NCBI GenBank assembly: GCA_021741155.1
Contig: JAIOYP010000006.1
Location: 1-64,000, forward strand
Origin: Flavobacteriales bacterium
GTDB lineage: Bacteria > Bacteroidota > Bacteroidia > UBA10329
Length of the DNA: 64,000 nucleotides
Reading direction: 5' to 3'
The notes beneath the pieces were generated by a model, which saw nothing but the letters and a program-made list of their open reading frames with translations, was not told where the DNA came from and made no database searches. This document shows positions 42,071 to 51,787 of the stretch, piece by piece. The translations under genes were made by a program, and so were the position numbers. Each line of letters opens with the position of its first letter. Within the stretch, counting starts at the first letter, position 1.

Positions 42071-43336
42071 ATGAAAAAGGCAGTCTCAATAATCCTCTTG
42101 TTTTTGACGCAATCCGCGTTTTCGCAGGATATGGATTACGCTCGTGAAGTGCTGAACCGATTGTGCTCGGATGAATTTGCTGGAAGAGGCTACGTTGAGG
42201 ACGGTGATAATGCAGCAGCATTTTACATCGAAGAGGAATTTAAGGCGAATGACCTCTATGCGTGGAATTTCAACTACTACCAACCGTTTACCATGGCGGT
42301 GAACTCTTTTCCAAGTACGGTTGCGCTTTCTGTTGATGGAAAACCGCTGATAGTTGGAAAAGATTTTCATGTGGAGGCCGATGCACCTTCTGTTCGAGGT
42401 AAGTACGAATTGACCTACATAAATCATCTTCCTGCGGTGGCACCTTCCGGACGTGTTATTGATAGTACGGCCAGTTACAAAGGATTCGTAGTTGTGGAGG
42501 ATAGCCTCATTGCTGCACTTCCACCTTCTATTCGAATGGCGCTGCTGCATGGTTTCAAAAAAGCGGGAGCTAAAGGAATTATCCGTTTATCCGATACGAA
42601 ACTGACTTGGTCGGTTTCCAAGCAACAAGCACCAATTGCCCAGTTTATTGTTTCACGAGGGAAATGGATTTCTGGTGCCAAATCTGTGGAGGTTGATGTG
42701 AAGGCTGAATTTGACAAGAAGCATCGAACTCAAAATGTGCTTGCCTACGTTGAGGGAAGTGAAAAACAAGATCAATTCATCGTCTTTACCGCTCATTATG
42801 ATCACTTGGGAAAAATGGGTTCTGATGTCATTTTCCGTGGTGCGAACGACAACGCAAGTGGTGTGACCATGCTTTTAAACCTCGCGAAGCATTTTGCCAA
42901 GCCCGAAAACGAGCCTAAATATTCCATTGCATTCATTGCATTTGCAGGCGAAGAAGCCGGACTGGTTGGTTCCATGAATTATGTTCAAAGCCCCATTTTC
43001 CCATTGGAGGACATTAAATTTCTCATCAATTTGGACATTCTTGGAACGGGAGATGAAGGCATAACCGTAGTAAACGGAGCGGTGCACACCAAAGAGTTCG
43101 AGTTGCTTTCCAAGATTAATGAAGAGCGAGGATATTTGACCAATGTAAAAAAGCGAGGGAAGGCAGCCATTTCAGATCATTATCCATTTTCGGAGGCCGG
43201 AGTTCCATGCTTTTATGTGTACACAATGGGTGGTATTCAGGCCTACCACGATGTATATGATGTGCCGGAAACCTTGCCGCTCACAGAGTTTGAAGACATC
43301 TTCCGATTGTTCACCGATTTTGTGGCCACCTTCTGA
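42071..43336 (+). CDS. Secreted M28-family metallopeptidase
   Basis: Zinc aminopeptidase of the M28 family, exported by a signal peptide (IILLFLTQSAFSQ). The di-zinc ligands are in FTAHYDHLGKM, GANDNASGV, AFAGEEAGLVGS, LDILGTGDEG and SDHYPFSEAGVP, so all five ligand positions are present. A PA-like insertion may occupy about 105-210. 421 residues with no T9SS domain; periplasmic location is likely. The start of the next gene is 8 bp after its stop. Confidence 0.92.
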   Translation: MKKAVSIILLFLTQSAFSQDMDYAREVLNRLCSDEFAGRGYVEDGDNAAAFYIEEEFKANDLYAWNFNYYQPFTMAVNSFPSTVALSVDGKPLIVGKDFHVEADAPSVRGKYELTYINHLPAVAPSGRVIDSTASYKGFVVVEDSLIAALPPSIRMALLHGFKKAGAKGIIRLSDTKLTWSVSKQQAPIAQFIVSRGKWISGAKSVEVDVKAEFDKKHRTQNVLAYVEGSEKQDQFIVFTAHYDHLGKMGSDVIFRGANDNASGVTMLLNLAKHFAKPENEPKYSIAFIAFAGEEAGLVGSMNYVQSPIFPLEDIKFLINLDILGTGDEGITVVNGAVHTKEFELLSKINEERGYLTNVKKRGKAAISDHYPFSEAGVPCFYVYTMGGIQAYHDVYDVPETLPLTEFEDIFRLFTDFVATF

Positions 43337-43343
43337 TGATATT

Positions 43344-44240
43344 ATGAAAGTGATTCTTTCCGCCATACTACTATTTTGTTCCTGTAGTCTTTTTGCTCAA
43401 GGGTATCAGTATGTTCCATTTTCAGAAAATGGAACATGGACAGTAGATTTTTATAGCAGTGTTGATTGTGGTATTCCTCCTGGGTTTTGTAGTCAGTATT
43501 CTTATGGTGTTACTGGCGATACGGTGATAACGGGCATTGCTTACTATATCCTGAACAGCGGAGTTTTCTTTAGAGAAGATACAACGGCTCGTCAAATAAT
43601 TGTGTACGGAGGTGGAGGTTCCAATATGTGCAACGGCCAACAAGAATGTGTGGCATACGATTTCAATCTAAATATTGGAGATAGTTTATTGGTGCCCTAC
43701 GTTATGAGCGGTGGTGGTTCGGGTTGGTATCAATGGGTAGTGGATATTGATACGGTTGATTTCAATGGTTCGCTAAGAAAGGTGTTTGGTCTTTCTGATG
43801 GAAACCACTGGATTGAAGGTATTGGAGGCGATAACGGCCCATTTCAAATGTGCGATCAGTTTGAGCGATGGACAATACTGCGTTGCTTCAGCGATGAAGA
43901 TGAGTTAATTTATTCTGAGCCACCACCATCATGGTACGAATTTGAGTATCCGAATTATCCTTATTGCGATTCCTCGGTCATGAGCATTCCATCCAACAGA
44001 AAAAGTAGAGTCCTATGGTATCCGAATCCTGTCAATGACTTGGTTTATTTCGACAATTTGGAGGAGGAAGCAATTGCGAACGTAAGCGTTTTTGACGTTA
44101 CAGGAAAGCAGATATTTCAGATTGCGTTAAAACCAGCTGACAATCGAATATCATTGAAAAGTCTTAAATCTGGAGTTTATCATCTTTATGTAGAAACTCG
44201 GAGCGGGAAGGAATTCAACTTTAAGATAATCAAGGAATAG
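43344..44240 (+). CDS. T9SS-sorted secreted protein, distant relative of the tandem array
   Basis: Secreted protein of unknown function, 298 residues from the ATG at 43344 (VILSAILLFCSCSLFAQ signal). An in-frame open stretch upstream overlaps the peptidase and is not coding. The body shares the array's pattern: FSENGTWTVDF after the signal, aromatic strands, IEGIGGDNGPF, then an SRVLWYPNPVNDLVYFD sorting domain ending in KIIKE. Sequence identity to the array is low, so it is an older duplicate. It is 4 bp before rsmI. Confidence 0.8.
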   Translation: MKVILSAILLFCSCSLFAQGYQYVPFSENGTWTVDFYSSVDCGIPPGFCSQYSYGVTGDTVITGIAYYILNSGVFFREDTTARQIIVYGGGGSNMCNGQQECVAYDFNLNIGDSLLVPYVMSGGGSGWYQWVVDIDTVDFNGSLRKVFGLSDGNHWIEGIGGDNGPFQMCDQFERWTILRCFSDEDELIYSEPPPSWYEFEYPNYPYCDSSVMSIPSNRKSRVLWYPNPVNDLVYFDNLEEEAIANVSVFDVTGKQIFQIALKPADNRISLKSLKSGVYHLYVETRSGKEFNFKIIKE

Positions 44241-44244
44241 TATC

Positions 44245-44916
44245 ATGGGAGTGCTTTATATCGTTCCTACTCCTATTGGAAACTTGGAGGACATGACCTT
44301 CCGAGCGATTCGGGTTTTGAAGGAAGCCGACCACATTTTGGCTGAGGACACACGCACTTCAGGAAAGCTGATGAAGCATTTCGAGATTGGCACGCAGATG
44401 AGTGCTTTTCATCTCAATAATGAACACAAAGTTGTAAGTCGATGGGTTGATGCAATCAGCTCAGGACAGACCATTGCTTTAATCAGCGATGCTGGAACGC
44501 CAGCCATTTCAGATCCAGGGTTTTTACTTGTTCGCGAAGCGATAAAACAAGGAAACGAAGTAATAACCTTGCCGGGTGCAACGGCTTTTGTGCCAGCCTT
44601 GGTCAACAGTGGTTTGCCGTGCGAGAAGTTCCATTACGAAGGATTTCTGCCTCATAAAAAAGGTAGAGCAACACGCATTGCCGAACTGGTAGGAAAGGAT
44701 GTGACAAGCGTGCTGTATGAAAGTCCGCATCGAATTCTAAAAACGCTGGCACAACTGCTAGAAGCAGCTGGCCCTGAACGTATTGTTTCCATTTCTCGCG
44801 AAATCAGCAAGCTGCACGAAGAGACCGTTCGCGGCACCATCCCAGAAGTGATTGAGTACTACGAGAACAATCCAATCAAAGGCGAGTTTGTGTTAGTGCT
44901 TCAGGGCAATTCCTGA
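44245..44916 (+). CDS. rsmI: 16S rRNA (cytidine-2'-O)-methyltransferase RsmI
   Basis: Tetrapyrrole-methylase-fold enzyme that 2'-O-methylates a cytidine near the decoding centre. LYIVPTPIGNLEDMTFRAIR, LAEDTRTSGKLMKHF and ALISDAGTPAISDPGFLLV are complete signatures; 223 residues, the short form without the C-terminal extension of about 50 residues found in E. coli. Starts 4 bp after the T9SS gene stop. Confidence 0.95.
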   Translation: MGVLYIVPTPIGNLEDMTFRAIRVLKEADHILAEDTRTSGKLMKHFEIGTQMSAFHLNNEHKVVSRWVDAISSGQTIALISDAGTPAISDPGFLLVREAIKQGNEVITLPGATAFVPALVNSGLPCEKFHYEGFLPHKKGRATRIAELVGKDVTSVLYESPHRILKTLAQLLEAAGPERIVSISREISKLHEETVRGTIPEVIEYYENNPIKGEFVLVLQGNS

Positions 44917-44945
44917 AACGTACCTTTGCGCACTACCATTCAATC

Positions 44946-45977
44946 TTGGAACTCAACGGAAGTATTAAAGACGGACTCAATTTTATGCGGAAGGTCACCC
45001 TTCGCAGAGCTTGGAACGCGCTAAAAGTGCTATTCAGTTTCTACTACACTAAGTGGACGGGCAAACCAACGCAATGGGGCACGCCTATCAGCGTTTCGTT
45101 TGAACCGACTACAAGTTGCAACTTGCGTTGCCCCGAATGTCCGAGCGGATTGCGACAATTCACGCGCCCAACGGGAATGTTGGATAATGGTTTCTTCCGA
45201 GAAACAGTGGAGCAATTGAAGGATGATTTGCTGTATCTCATCTTTTACTTTCAAGGTGAACCGTATTTGAATCCTGATTTCTTGGACATGGTGAAGTATG
45301 CTTCTGACCGAGGAATCTATACGGCTACAAGCACAAATGCCCATTATCTGAAAGATGAAAATGCGCGCAGAACAGTAGAAAGTGGCTTGGACAGAATGAT
45401 AATTTCCATTGATGGAACCACGCAAGAAACCTATGAGAACTACCGCATTGGTGGAAACTTAGAAAAGGTGATTGAAGGCGCGAAGAATGTGGTGAAATGG
45501 AAGAAGGAATTGAACTCAAAAACACCTCATCTCATTTTCCAATTCTTGGTTGTGAAACCGAATGAGCATCAATTAGAAGATGTGAAGAAATTGGGGAAAG
45601 AAGTTGGCGTTGATGAAGTGCGTTTTAAAACCGCGCAGATTTACGATTACGAGAACGACCCGAACAAGCTTATTCCCGATAATCAGAAATACAGTCGCTA
45701 TAAAAAGACGGCAGACGGCCACACATCGCTCAAAAATCCACTCTTAAACCATTGCTGGAAACTGTGGCATTCGTGTGTGCTCACATGGGATGGCTTGGTT
45801 GTTCCTTGCTGTTTTGATAAGGATGCCACGCATCAATTGGGCGACCTCAAAAAGAACACTTTTGAGGAAATCTGGCAGGGAGAAAAATATCAGGAATTCC
45901 GTTCATCCCTGCTTAGAAGCAGAAGTGAGATTGACATTTGCGCCAATTGCACGGAAGGGACGAAGGTTTGGGCATAA
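44946..45977 (+). CDS. Radical SAM protein with SPASM domain
   Basis: Iron-sulfur enzyme generating a 5'-deoxyadenosyl radical. The cluster motif is CNLRCPEC (Cys58, Cys62, Cys65), followed by a TIM-barrel-type core, and a C-terminal SPASM region with CWKLWHSCVLTWDGLVVPCC and ICANC for an auxiliary cluster. 343 residues if the TTG at 44946 is used; the ATG at 44985 is an alternative start that still leaves the N-terminal segment KVTLRRAWNALKV. SPASM enzymes mature peptides or modify nucleotides; the substrate is unknown and no precursor peptide is evident nearby. Confidence 0.85.
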   Translation: MELNGSIKDGLNFMRKVTLRRAWNALKVLFSFYYTKWTGKPTQWGTPISVSFEPTTSCNLRCPECPSGLRQFTRPTGMLDNGFFRETVEQLKDDLLYLIFYFQGEPYLNPDFLDMVKYASDRGIYTATSTNAHYLKDENARRTVESGLDRMIISIDGTTQETYENYRIGGNLEKVIEGAKNVVKWKKELNSKTPHLIFQFLVVKPNEHQLEDVKKLGKEVGVDEVRFKTAQIYDYENDPNKLIPDNQKYSRYKKTADGHTSLKNPLLNHCWKLWHSCVLTWDGLVVPCCFDKDATHQLGDLKKNTFEEIWQGEKYQEFRSSLLRSRSEIDICANCTEGTKVWA

Positions 45978-46052
45978 CCGTTCTACAACATTGATGCGAT
46001 TTTTGATGTCTAAAACCGCTTAACTCTTGTATTTTCGTGCCAAACAAAGCAG

Positions 46053-46895
46053 ATGAGACTGATTCCACTATTGCTTATCACTGTCTTGATTACTTCATGT
46101 AACAAACAGATGATTCAGCTTATGCAACTTGATCCTGTCGAAAATCAATTTACGGAGAAGGACAACGAATATGTTTTCGACAACGATACGGTTCGAATAA
46201 CCTACCGATTTTGGACTGACCACGGAAAGTTTGAGTTCTCCATCCAAAACAAGCTCAATGTTCCTATTTACATTGATTGGAAAAAGTCTAACCTTATTTA
46301 TAATAGTAAGCCAAACGTTTATTGGGTAGAGGAAACGGTTGTGAAATCCAGTAGCGTGACCTCTGGAATAGGCATCCGCGGAGCGTATGGTATTTCCTAT
46401 GGCTCGGCAGCTACCACTGGCGAATCTATTGTACGACCCAAAGAGCGAATAACCTTTTTGCCTCCTACTTCAACCATTGAAAGAAATGAATATTCGATTG
46501 AAAGTGCCTTTTACTATTTGATGGACTTGACCATTGAACCGAATATTGTTCCAAATGAGTCTAATCCGAAGAAGATGACCAATGTATTTACTCAGAAATT
46601 CGGAGATAATTCATCTCCCATGCACATGACCAATTTTCTCACTTTCTCAACAAAAGAGAATTTTGAGAATGAGTGGTTCATTAAGAACAACTTTTACCTA
46701 GGGGAGATAAGTGAAATGGAATTAAACCATTTCAGAGGTAAATGCAAAGGTCAAGACGATAAGGGAATCTCTATTTGTCCTCGAAAATTAAAGTCGGACA
46801 CAAAGTATTTTCTGTATGTGCCTAAAGGGTACGATTTTGTGAAGCGGAAAAAGCGAGGGATGACAGAGTATGTTGTGCCTGTTGCAAATTTTTAG
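46053..46895 (+). CDS. Putative lipoprotein of unknown function
   Basis: Not recognised; 280 residues. Lipobox LITSC (Cys16). The mature part begins with IQLMQLDPVENQFTEKDNEY and has a beta-rich body (DTVRITYRFWTDHGKFEFSI; RPKERITFLPPTSTIERNEY), with a Gly/Ser-rich loop (SGIGIRGAYGISYGSAATTG). The pattern resembles lipoproteins that carry an immunoglobulin-like fold. It stands alone in the map, ahead of the convergent orphan antitoxin-like gene. Confidence 0.7.
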   Translation: MRLIPLLLITVLITSCNKQMIQLMQLDPVENQFTEKDNEYVFDNDTVRITYRFWTDHGKFEFSIQNKLNVPIYIDWKKSNLIYNSKPNVYWVEETVVKSSSVTSGIGIRGAYGISYGSAATTGESIVRPKERITFLPPTSTIERNEYSIESAFYYLMDLTIEPNIVPNESNPKKMTNVFTQKFGDNSSPMHMTNFLTFSTKENFENEWFIKNNFYLGEISEMELNHFRGKCKGQDDKGISICPRKLKSDTKYFLYVPKGYDFVKRKKRGMTEYVVPVANF

Positions 46896-46996
46896 AGCAA
46901 TCTTCTAAGAGTATAATCAGAAGGAAATATCAGAATTTCGGAAGCGAGATGGACACTCAAGCAAACAGCACCAAGGAGATTAAGGTTCCGACTTGA

Positions 46997-47197
46997 TTAG
47001 GCACAGCCATCATCAATAATTGACTTCAATTCATCTGCTTCGGACGCTGACAGAACACCGAAAACATCTGAAAGCTTCTTACTTGGTTTGTCTTTCAAAC
47101 CAAAATCAAGAAGTGCGTTTATCGCACGAATAAGTTGAGCGTCTTCAATGGCATTGAAACGGTCAAGGAGTCTCTTTTTTTCAAGTTTAATATCCAT
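46997..47197 (-). CDS. Small antitoxin-like protein without a visible toxin
   Basis: 66 residues from the ATG at 47195-47197. MDIKLEKKRLLDRFNAIED and IRAINALLDFGL, followed by a charged tail (SASEADELKSIIDDG), resemble the helical proteins annotated as addiction-module components in Bacteroidota. The gene normally expected after it, a RelE/ParE-like toxin, is absent: the 100 bp downstream show no such ORF. It may be an orphan antitoxin, a decoy, or an unrelated small protein. A palindromic repeat lies upstream at 47250-47271. Confidence 0.55.
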   Translation of the reverse strand: MDIKLEKKRLLDRFNAIEDAQLIRAINALLDFGLKDKPSKKLSDVFGVLSASEADELKSIIDDGCA

Positions 47198-47249
47198 GCT
47201 GTTCAAAATGATGAATATAAAGGTAAGGTCAAAATTGCACAACCAATGT

Positions 47250-47271
47250 GAGACGCGATTAATTGCGTCTC
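47250..47271. repeat. Palindromic GAGACGCGATTAATTGCGTCTC element
   Basis: Near-perfect palindrome (GAGACGC...GCGTCTC, with AATT core) between the helicase stop and the antitoxin-like gene. A related wobble-paired palindrome with GCGAT/ATCGC lies at 57494-57521. Confidence 0.6.
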
Positions 47272-47275
47272 TACC

Positions 47276-49540
47276 CTACGAACGATTCAAATGCGCCTGC
47301 ACCATTCGGATTTGTCCGTAGCTGAATTTTCCATTGAGCTTGGCGTAAATCTCGCCCGAATTGGCGCTTTTGTTGTCCTTCATTACCATCTCAATCGTTT
47401 CGCGGTCATCTTCTTCCATGAATTTGTTAATGGTCAATTCCTTTTCTTGAATTCCACGGGCAATGTGGCCTTCGATGGTCGTCAGCGCCATTTCCCGTGC
47501 CTCAGCTATCTTGGCAATCGACAATCCTTGATTGGCAAGGCCGTAGGTCAGTTGATAGGTTGCACCCTTTTCAGGTTTTGAACCTTTTTCCTTTTTCTCT
47601 TTTCTCGTTTTTCCTGACTTCGTCTTGGTGTTTTTCGGGTTGTTCTCCGCCTCGGTGGCTGCCGCTGAAGTGAGTTTCCTGCGGAGAAGATTGCGTTCTG
47701 TGTCGCGTTCCAGATTTGGTTTTATCTCCCGGCCTTCAATGATGCATTGCGCCACCTGATGCGCCTTATCCATCTGTTCCCATTTCTTCATTAGAATGAG
47801 GTCGATTTCTACCAAAGCATCTAAGTAAGTCTTGGTGCGCGAAAACTGTTTTACCTCTTCAATATGCTTGAGCAGAAGGCGAAGGTTGGTTTCCACAAAT
47901 TCGATGTAATACTTGCTGCCTTTTTCAATGCGCTCAAACAGACGTTGGTGGTCGTTTTCCTGTAGGCAGAAGTGCAATTGCTGCACGAATTTTAGCGTGT
48001 TTGCTGTCTGAGCTTTCATGTTGCCCGAGAGCACATCCAAGGCAGAGCGCATTTCGGAGTCTTCAAACTGCCCAACGGTGTCGTGCTTCTGTAGGATGCG
48101 CTGAATGGTCTGCGTCACTTCGTCAAACTCAAAAGTATTTGCTAGCAAGTTTGCTAAGTAGTTGCGCTGCTCGTTTCGGAGAATGTTTGGAAGCGGTTCT
48201 TGCCGCTCTTTTGTCTTTCCAAATTCCACCACCTGTTCGTCAGTAGAGACCACGCTTGGGTCAATCTTGGTCCGCAGTACCAATCCATCCAGCGATGTCA
48301 ATCGCGAAAGCGCCACATACACCTGTCCTGGCGCAAATGCCTGTCCCACATCCACCACCGCTTTTTCAAACGTCAATCCTTGCGATTTATGCACGGTGAT
48401 GGCCCACGCCAACTTGATAGGATACTGAAAGAACTGGCCAATGACCTCTTCCTTCAGGTCTTTCACCGTTTCGTCAACCGTATATTTTTTGTTCTCCCAT
48501 TTTTCCTGTTTTAGCACGTAGGGCTCTGATGCCCCGTCCATCAGCACCTCAATTTCCTCTTCATTGATAGAAGAAACGGTTGCCAATTTCCCGTTGTAGT
48601 AGGCATCGCCTTCGGCATCGTTCTTCACAAACATGACACGCGCCCCTTTTTTCAACTCAAGACTTTCGGCCACGGGGAAAATGTGGTCGGGGAAGTCGTT
48701 CTTCACATCCGCTTGAAAGTAAAATGTTTCGCCTTCGAGCTTATCCAATGCCATGCGATTGAGGTTGTCAGCCTTGTAATTGTGTGTGGTAAGCGTGACC
48801 ACATTCTCTGGCACATCGCGCTCTTCACGATAATGCTCATTCAGGGTCTGAATGTCGTTAGAGGTGATGGTATTGTTCCTCAAATTGTTGAGGATGGCAA
48901 TAAACGCATCATCCCGCTGGCGGAAAATCTTATCCAATTCCACATAAACGAAGCCACTTTCTTTGAGCGCACGCGCCTCAAAAAAATGCTGACTGGCGTA
49001 ATAATCGCGCATCTTGCTCCACTCGTGGTCTTTCACGATGGGTGGAAGCTGATACATATCGCCAATCATCAGCAGTTGCACGCCACCAAACGGAAGGCGG
49101 TGGTTGCGTTTTACGAAGCGCAGCCGTGCATCAATGGCATCGAGTAAATCAGCACGTAACATGCTCACCTCATCAATAATAAGGAGGTCGATATTGCGCA
49201 GCACATCCCGTCTTTTACTGTTGAGCGGATGCCTGCGCACCAGCGTTTGCTGTGTGTAGAAATTGGTGCCTCCGGGCAGTTCTGCGGGTAGATTCCTATC
49301 TGGCAAATAGGTGCCAAAAGGCAGCAGGAACTGCGAATGAATGGTAACGCCATTGGCGTTGAGCGCGGCAATACCCGTTGGGGCCAGGATCACATGGCGT
49401 TTGTGCGTGGAGGCGGCCAATTGCCTCAGAAACGTGGTCTTTCCCGTTCCAGCCTTTCCTGTGAGAAAAACGTGCTTATCGGTGCTGTTGACAAACTGTG
49501 CGGCCAATGCGGCCATTTCGGTGACTTCAATCGTTTCCAT
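47276..49540 (-). CDS. Pif1/RecD2-like helicase with C-terminal helix-turn-helix domain
   Basis: Superfamily 1B 5'-3' DNA helicase. Walker A FLTGKAGTGKTT (GKAGTGKT at 28-35), DEVSMLRADLLDA, LMIGDMYQLPP, and the C-terminal UvrD_C_2-like AWAITVHKSQGLTFEKAVVD with QVYVALSR. Residues about 655-754 form a winged or RQC-like tail (LANQGLSIAKIAEAREMALT, TIEGHIARGIQEKEL), resembling HTH_40. 754 residues, the usual size for this Bacteroidota type. Likely acts on replication forks or G-quadruplex DNA. A basic, low-complexity linker precedes the tail (NPKNTKTKSGKTRKEKKEKG). Confidence 0.88.
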   Translation of the reverse strand: METIEVTEMAALAAQFVNSTDKHVFLTGKAGTGKTTFLRQLAASTHKRHVILAPTGIAALNANGVTIHSQFLLPFGTYLPDRNLPAELPGGTNFYTQQTLVRRHPLNSKRRDVLRNIDLLIIDEVSMLRADLLDAIDARLRFVKRNHRLPFGGVQLLMIGDMYQLPPIVKDHEWSKMRDYYASQHFFEARALKESGFVYVELDKIFRQRDDAFIAILNNLRNNTITSNDIQTLNEHYREERDVPENVVTLTTHNYKADNLNRMALDKLEGETFYFQADVKNDFPDHIFPVAESLELKKGARVMFVKNDAEGDAYYNGKLATVSSINEEEIEVLMDGASEPYVLKQEKWENKKYTVDETVKDLKEEVIGQFFQYPIKLAWAITVHKSQGLTFEKAVVDVGQAFAPGQVYVALSRLTSLDGLVLRTKIDPSVVSTDEQVVEFGKTKERQEPLPNILRNEQRNYLANLLANTFEFDEVTQTIQRILQKHDTVGQFEDSEMRSALDVLSGNMKAQTANTLKFVQQLHFCLQENDHQRLFERIEKGSKYYIEFVETNLRLLLKHIEEVKQFSRTKTYLDALVEIDLILMKKWEQMDKAHQVAQCIIEGREIKPNLERDTERNLLRRKLTSAAATEAENNPKNTKTKSGKTRKEKKEKGSKPEKGATYQLTYGLANQGLSIAKIAEAREMALTTIEGHIARGIQEKELTINKFMEEDDRETIEMVMKDNKSANSGEIYAKLNGKFSYGQIRMVQAHLNRS

Positions 49541-49640
49541 GATGCACGAAGTTGCGAAAAGTTAGAGAATCGGTTACCATTCTTAACGGAATCGAAATAT
49601 CAACACGGAACAGCAGTAAACGAGATTACGATATTTGGCC

Positions 49641-50903
49641 ATGCGATTATTCCTTTTGGCTATCCTTTTGGCCTCCTCCCCTGTCATCAATGGACAGGAA
49701 ATTGACCAACAGATTACCTCAAAAACAAAGCGACTTTCTGAAATTGAAGTTGAAACGGAACAAATTCTTGACGAGTTGGAAGGGTTGCGCCTGCAATGGA
49801 TTAGAAAGGAGCTTGACCAGATTGGTTATCCAAAATACACGGAGGATATTCAAATCGTGAAGCATTCTGCATTGACATTGGGCTATTCAGAAAAGCACGA
49901 ACAGGCCGCGTGGGTGCAGCACATCGTCATTCCCGAAGTGGAATTTGCAAACGTTTCTAGAACAAACGACTTCCGTATTGATTCGCTTGTTTCAACGGGC
50001 TCATCTCAAGAAGAGGATTATTTTTTGAAGAAAATTGCTGCCGATGGAACCATGGAATTTGATGGTTTTGGCTACGACCGAGGTCACTTGGCGCCATCCG
50101 CAGATTTCCGCTGGAGCCAAAAGGCGCTGAGCGAAAGCTATTTCTACAGCAATATGAGTCCGCAAAAGCCTGAGTTCAACCGCGAGCGTTGGGCAGAGTT
50201 GGAATCGTGGATCAGAACCTACGTTATTGATTTCAATGAGGCGGTGTATGTGGTCACGGGCCCAGTTCTGAAAGATGGGTTGAAGCAACAAGGCGGCAAT
50301 CAGGTTTCCATACCTGAGCTGTTCTACAAAATTGTCTTCGACCTTGGTGGAGATGAGAAAAGAGCAATCGCCTTTCTGATGCCGAACGAGCACTGCGCCT
50401 ATCCCATTTCGGGTTATGTGACCAGCGTGGATTCGATTGAGAAACTCACAGGATTAGACTTTTTCAGTTCGTTGGAAGACACAGAAGAAAACCGCCTAGA
50501 AGCCATGAATACCATGGAAGGTTGGGTGCATGAAGATAATTCGGAGTTTGGCGAAGTCGCCCCATTGAAGGCACCGCTTCCGAAAGGCCATTTTAATACA
50601 CTTCAAGCAAAATATAAGGTGGGCGAGAAGACCAAGATTTGCGGTACCGTAGTGGCAAGTAAACGCAGCCGAAAAGATGCAGTTTATCTTAATTTCGATC
50701 AGAAATATCCTCGAAATGTGTTCTACGCCAGCATTTGGAAGAACAATCAGAACAACTTCAGCTATGATCCTGAGAAGGAATTCCTAGGCAAAATTATCTG
50801 CGTAGAAGGCAAGGTTGAATTGTACAACGACCAAGCACGCATTAGCGTAAATCGGGAAGAGCAGGTTTCCTATTGGGAAGATGTAATTGGAGAAAAGGAG
50901 TGA
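49641..50903 (+). CDS. Exported DNA/RNA nuclease of the NUC1/EndoG type with C-terminal OB-like domain
   Basis: Non-specific nuclease with a beta-beta-alpha-Me fold. From ATG 49641 a signal peptide (MRLFLLAILLASSPVINGQE) is followed by a helical segment, then GYDRGHLAPSADF with DRGH at 146-149 (general base His149) and FYSNMSPQKPEFNRERW, whose Asn binds the metal. About 320-420 (GEKTKICGTVVASKRSRKDA, KIICVEGKVELY) looks like an OB fold that may bind the nucleic acid. A TTG two codons upstream is an alternative start. Its stop overlaps the next gene by 4 bp (GTGA). Confidence 0.88.
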   Translation: MRLFLLAILLASSPVINGQEIDQQITSKTKRLSEIEVETEQILDELEGLRLQWIRKELDQIGYPKYTEDIQIVKHSALTLGYSEKHEQAAWVQHIVIPEVEFANVSRTNDFRIDSLVSTGSSQEEDYFLKKIAADGTMEFDGFGYDRGHLAPSADFRWSQKALSESYFYSNMSPQKPEFNRERWAELESWIRTYVIDFNEAVYVVTGPVLKDGLKQQGGNQVSIPELFYKIVFDLGGDEKRAIAFLMPNEHCAYPISGYVTSVDSIEKLTGLDFFSSLEDTEENRLEAMNTMEGWVHEDNSEFGEVAPLKAPLPKGHFNTLQAKYKVGEKTKICGTVVASKRSRKDAVYLNFDQKYPRNVFYASIWKNNQNNFSYDPEKEFLGKIICVEGKVELYNDQARISVNREEQVSYWEDVIGEKE

Positions 50904-51787
50904 GAAGATTTACCGTCATAGCGCTTGTTTTTGTAATGTTGGGCTGCCAGCAAGACAAACTGCCGTGTCCATATAGATGTGATGATGGAGATGAACTAGG
51001 CAAAAAAGTTCTGATTATCGGACTTGACCGTTGCCGAACGGATGCATTCCAGCTTGCCAATACACCAGTAATGGATTCGCTGGCTGCGGCAGGACATCTC
51101 TACACAAGCGTCAACCGTGGCCCTCACACGGTTAGTGCTCCAGGTTGGACCGCTTTGCTTACAGGTGTTTGGAGCGATAAGCATGGCGTTACCGACAACT
51201 CGTATTCGAATGCTGATTTCGGCTCTTATCCCGATCTGTTTTCTCGTCTAAAAGAGCGGTTTCCCTGCAAGAGAATGTATTACGTCAATAGTCATCCCAT
51301 TGTGTCTAAAGGAATGTTGGGCGCTGCCGACAATGGAGAAGTGACGGGCAATGACGCTGAGGCAGCTTCGGATGCCATCCAGCAAATAAAAATGTGCCGA
51401 CCTGATGTGATGTTCATTCATTTGAATGACATTGACCACGAAGGACACGACACCGATTTTGACCCACAAAACCAACGATACATTGCACAAATTGAAGATT
51501 GCGACAGGCAAATTGGGGAAATTCTAGCAGCATTTAAGAACACATTTCCAACGCAAGAGCATCTCGTTTTTATCAATACCGATCACGGTGGGGAAGGTGG
51601 CGGCCATGCCAACCAAGACAATAACCCGAACGTGACGCATGTGTTTATGATTGGAAGTTCGAACCTCGGTCAAGCGTGGAAAGACACCCTTGCAGAACAA
51701 GTAGACCTTTACCCAAGTGTGTTACAGTTTTTTGATGTGACCATTGATTCTAGTTGGGCGTTGGATGGCAAATCTTTGCTTCAATGA
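50900..51787 (+). CDS. Lipoprotein phosphodiesterase/pyrophosphatase of the alkaline-phosphatase superfamily
   Basis: Predicted exported phosphodiesterase (type I nucleotide pyrophosphatase family). Start GTG at 50900 overlaps the nuclease stop, preceded by AAAAGGAG. Lipobox VFVMLGC (Cys16). Metal-site and nucleophile motifs: LIIGLDRCRTD, SAPGWTALLTG (Thr nucleophile candidate), HLNDIDHEGHDTDF and INTDHGGEGGGHANQ. 295 residues, shorter than many relatives. It sits between an exported nuclease and AlkD, with 4-bp overlaps at both ends; hydrolysis of nuclease products is a possible role, inferred from context. Confidence 0.83.
   Translation: MRRFTVIALVFVMLGCQQDKLPCPYRCDDGDELGKKVLIIGLDRCRTDAFQLANTPVMDSLAAAGHLYTSVNRGPHTVSAPGWTALLTGVWSDKHGVTDNSYSNADFGSYPDLFSRLKERFPCKRMYYVNSHPIVSKGMLGAADNGEVTGNDAEAASDAIQQIKMCRPDVMFIHLNDIDHEGHDTDFDPQNQRYIAQIEDCDRQIGEILAAFKNTFPTQEHLVFINTDHGGEGGGHANQDNNPNVTHVFMIGSSNLGQAWKDTLAEQVDLYPSVLQFFDVTIDSSWALDGKSLLQ

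Noticed and set aside
47250-49540. Toxin-antitoxin pairing of the antitoxin-like gene with the helicase
   Set aside because: The helicase is a common housekeeping type, is separated by a palindromic element and has its own conserved architecture; nothing links the two functionally.
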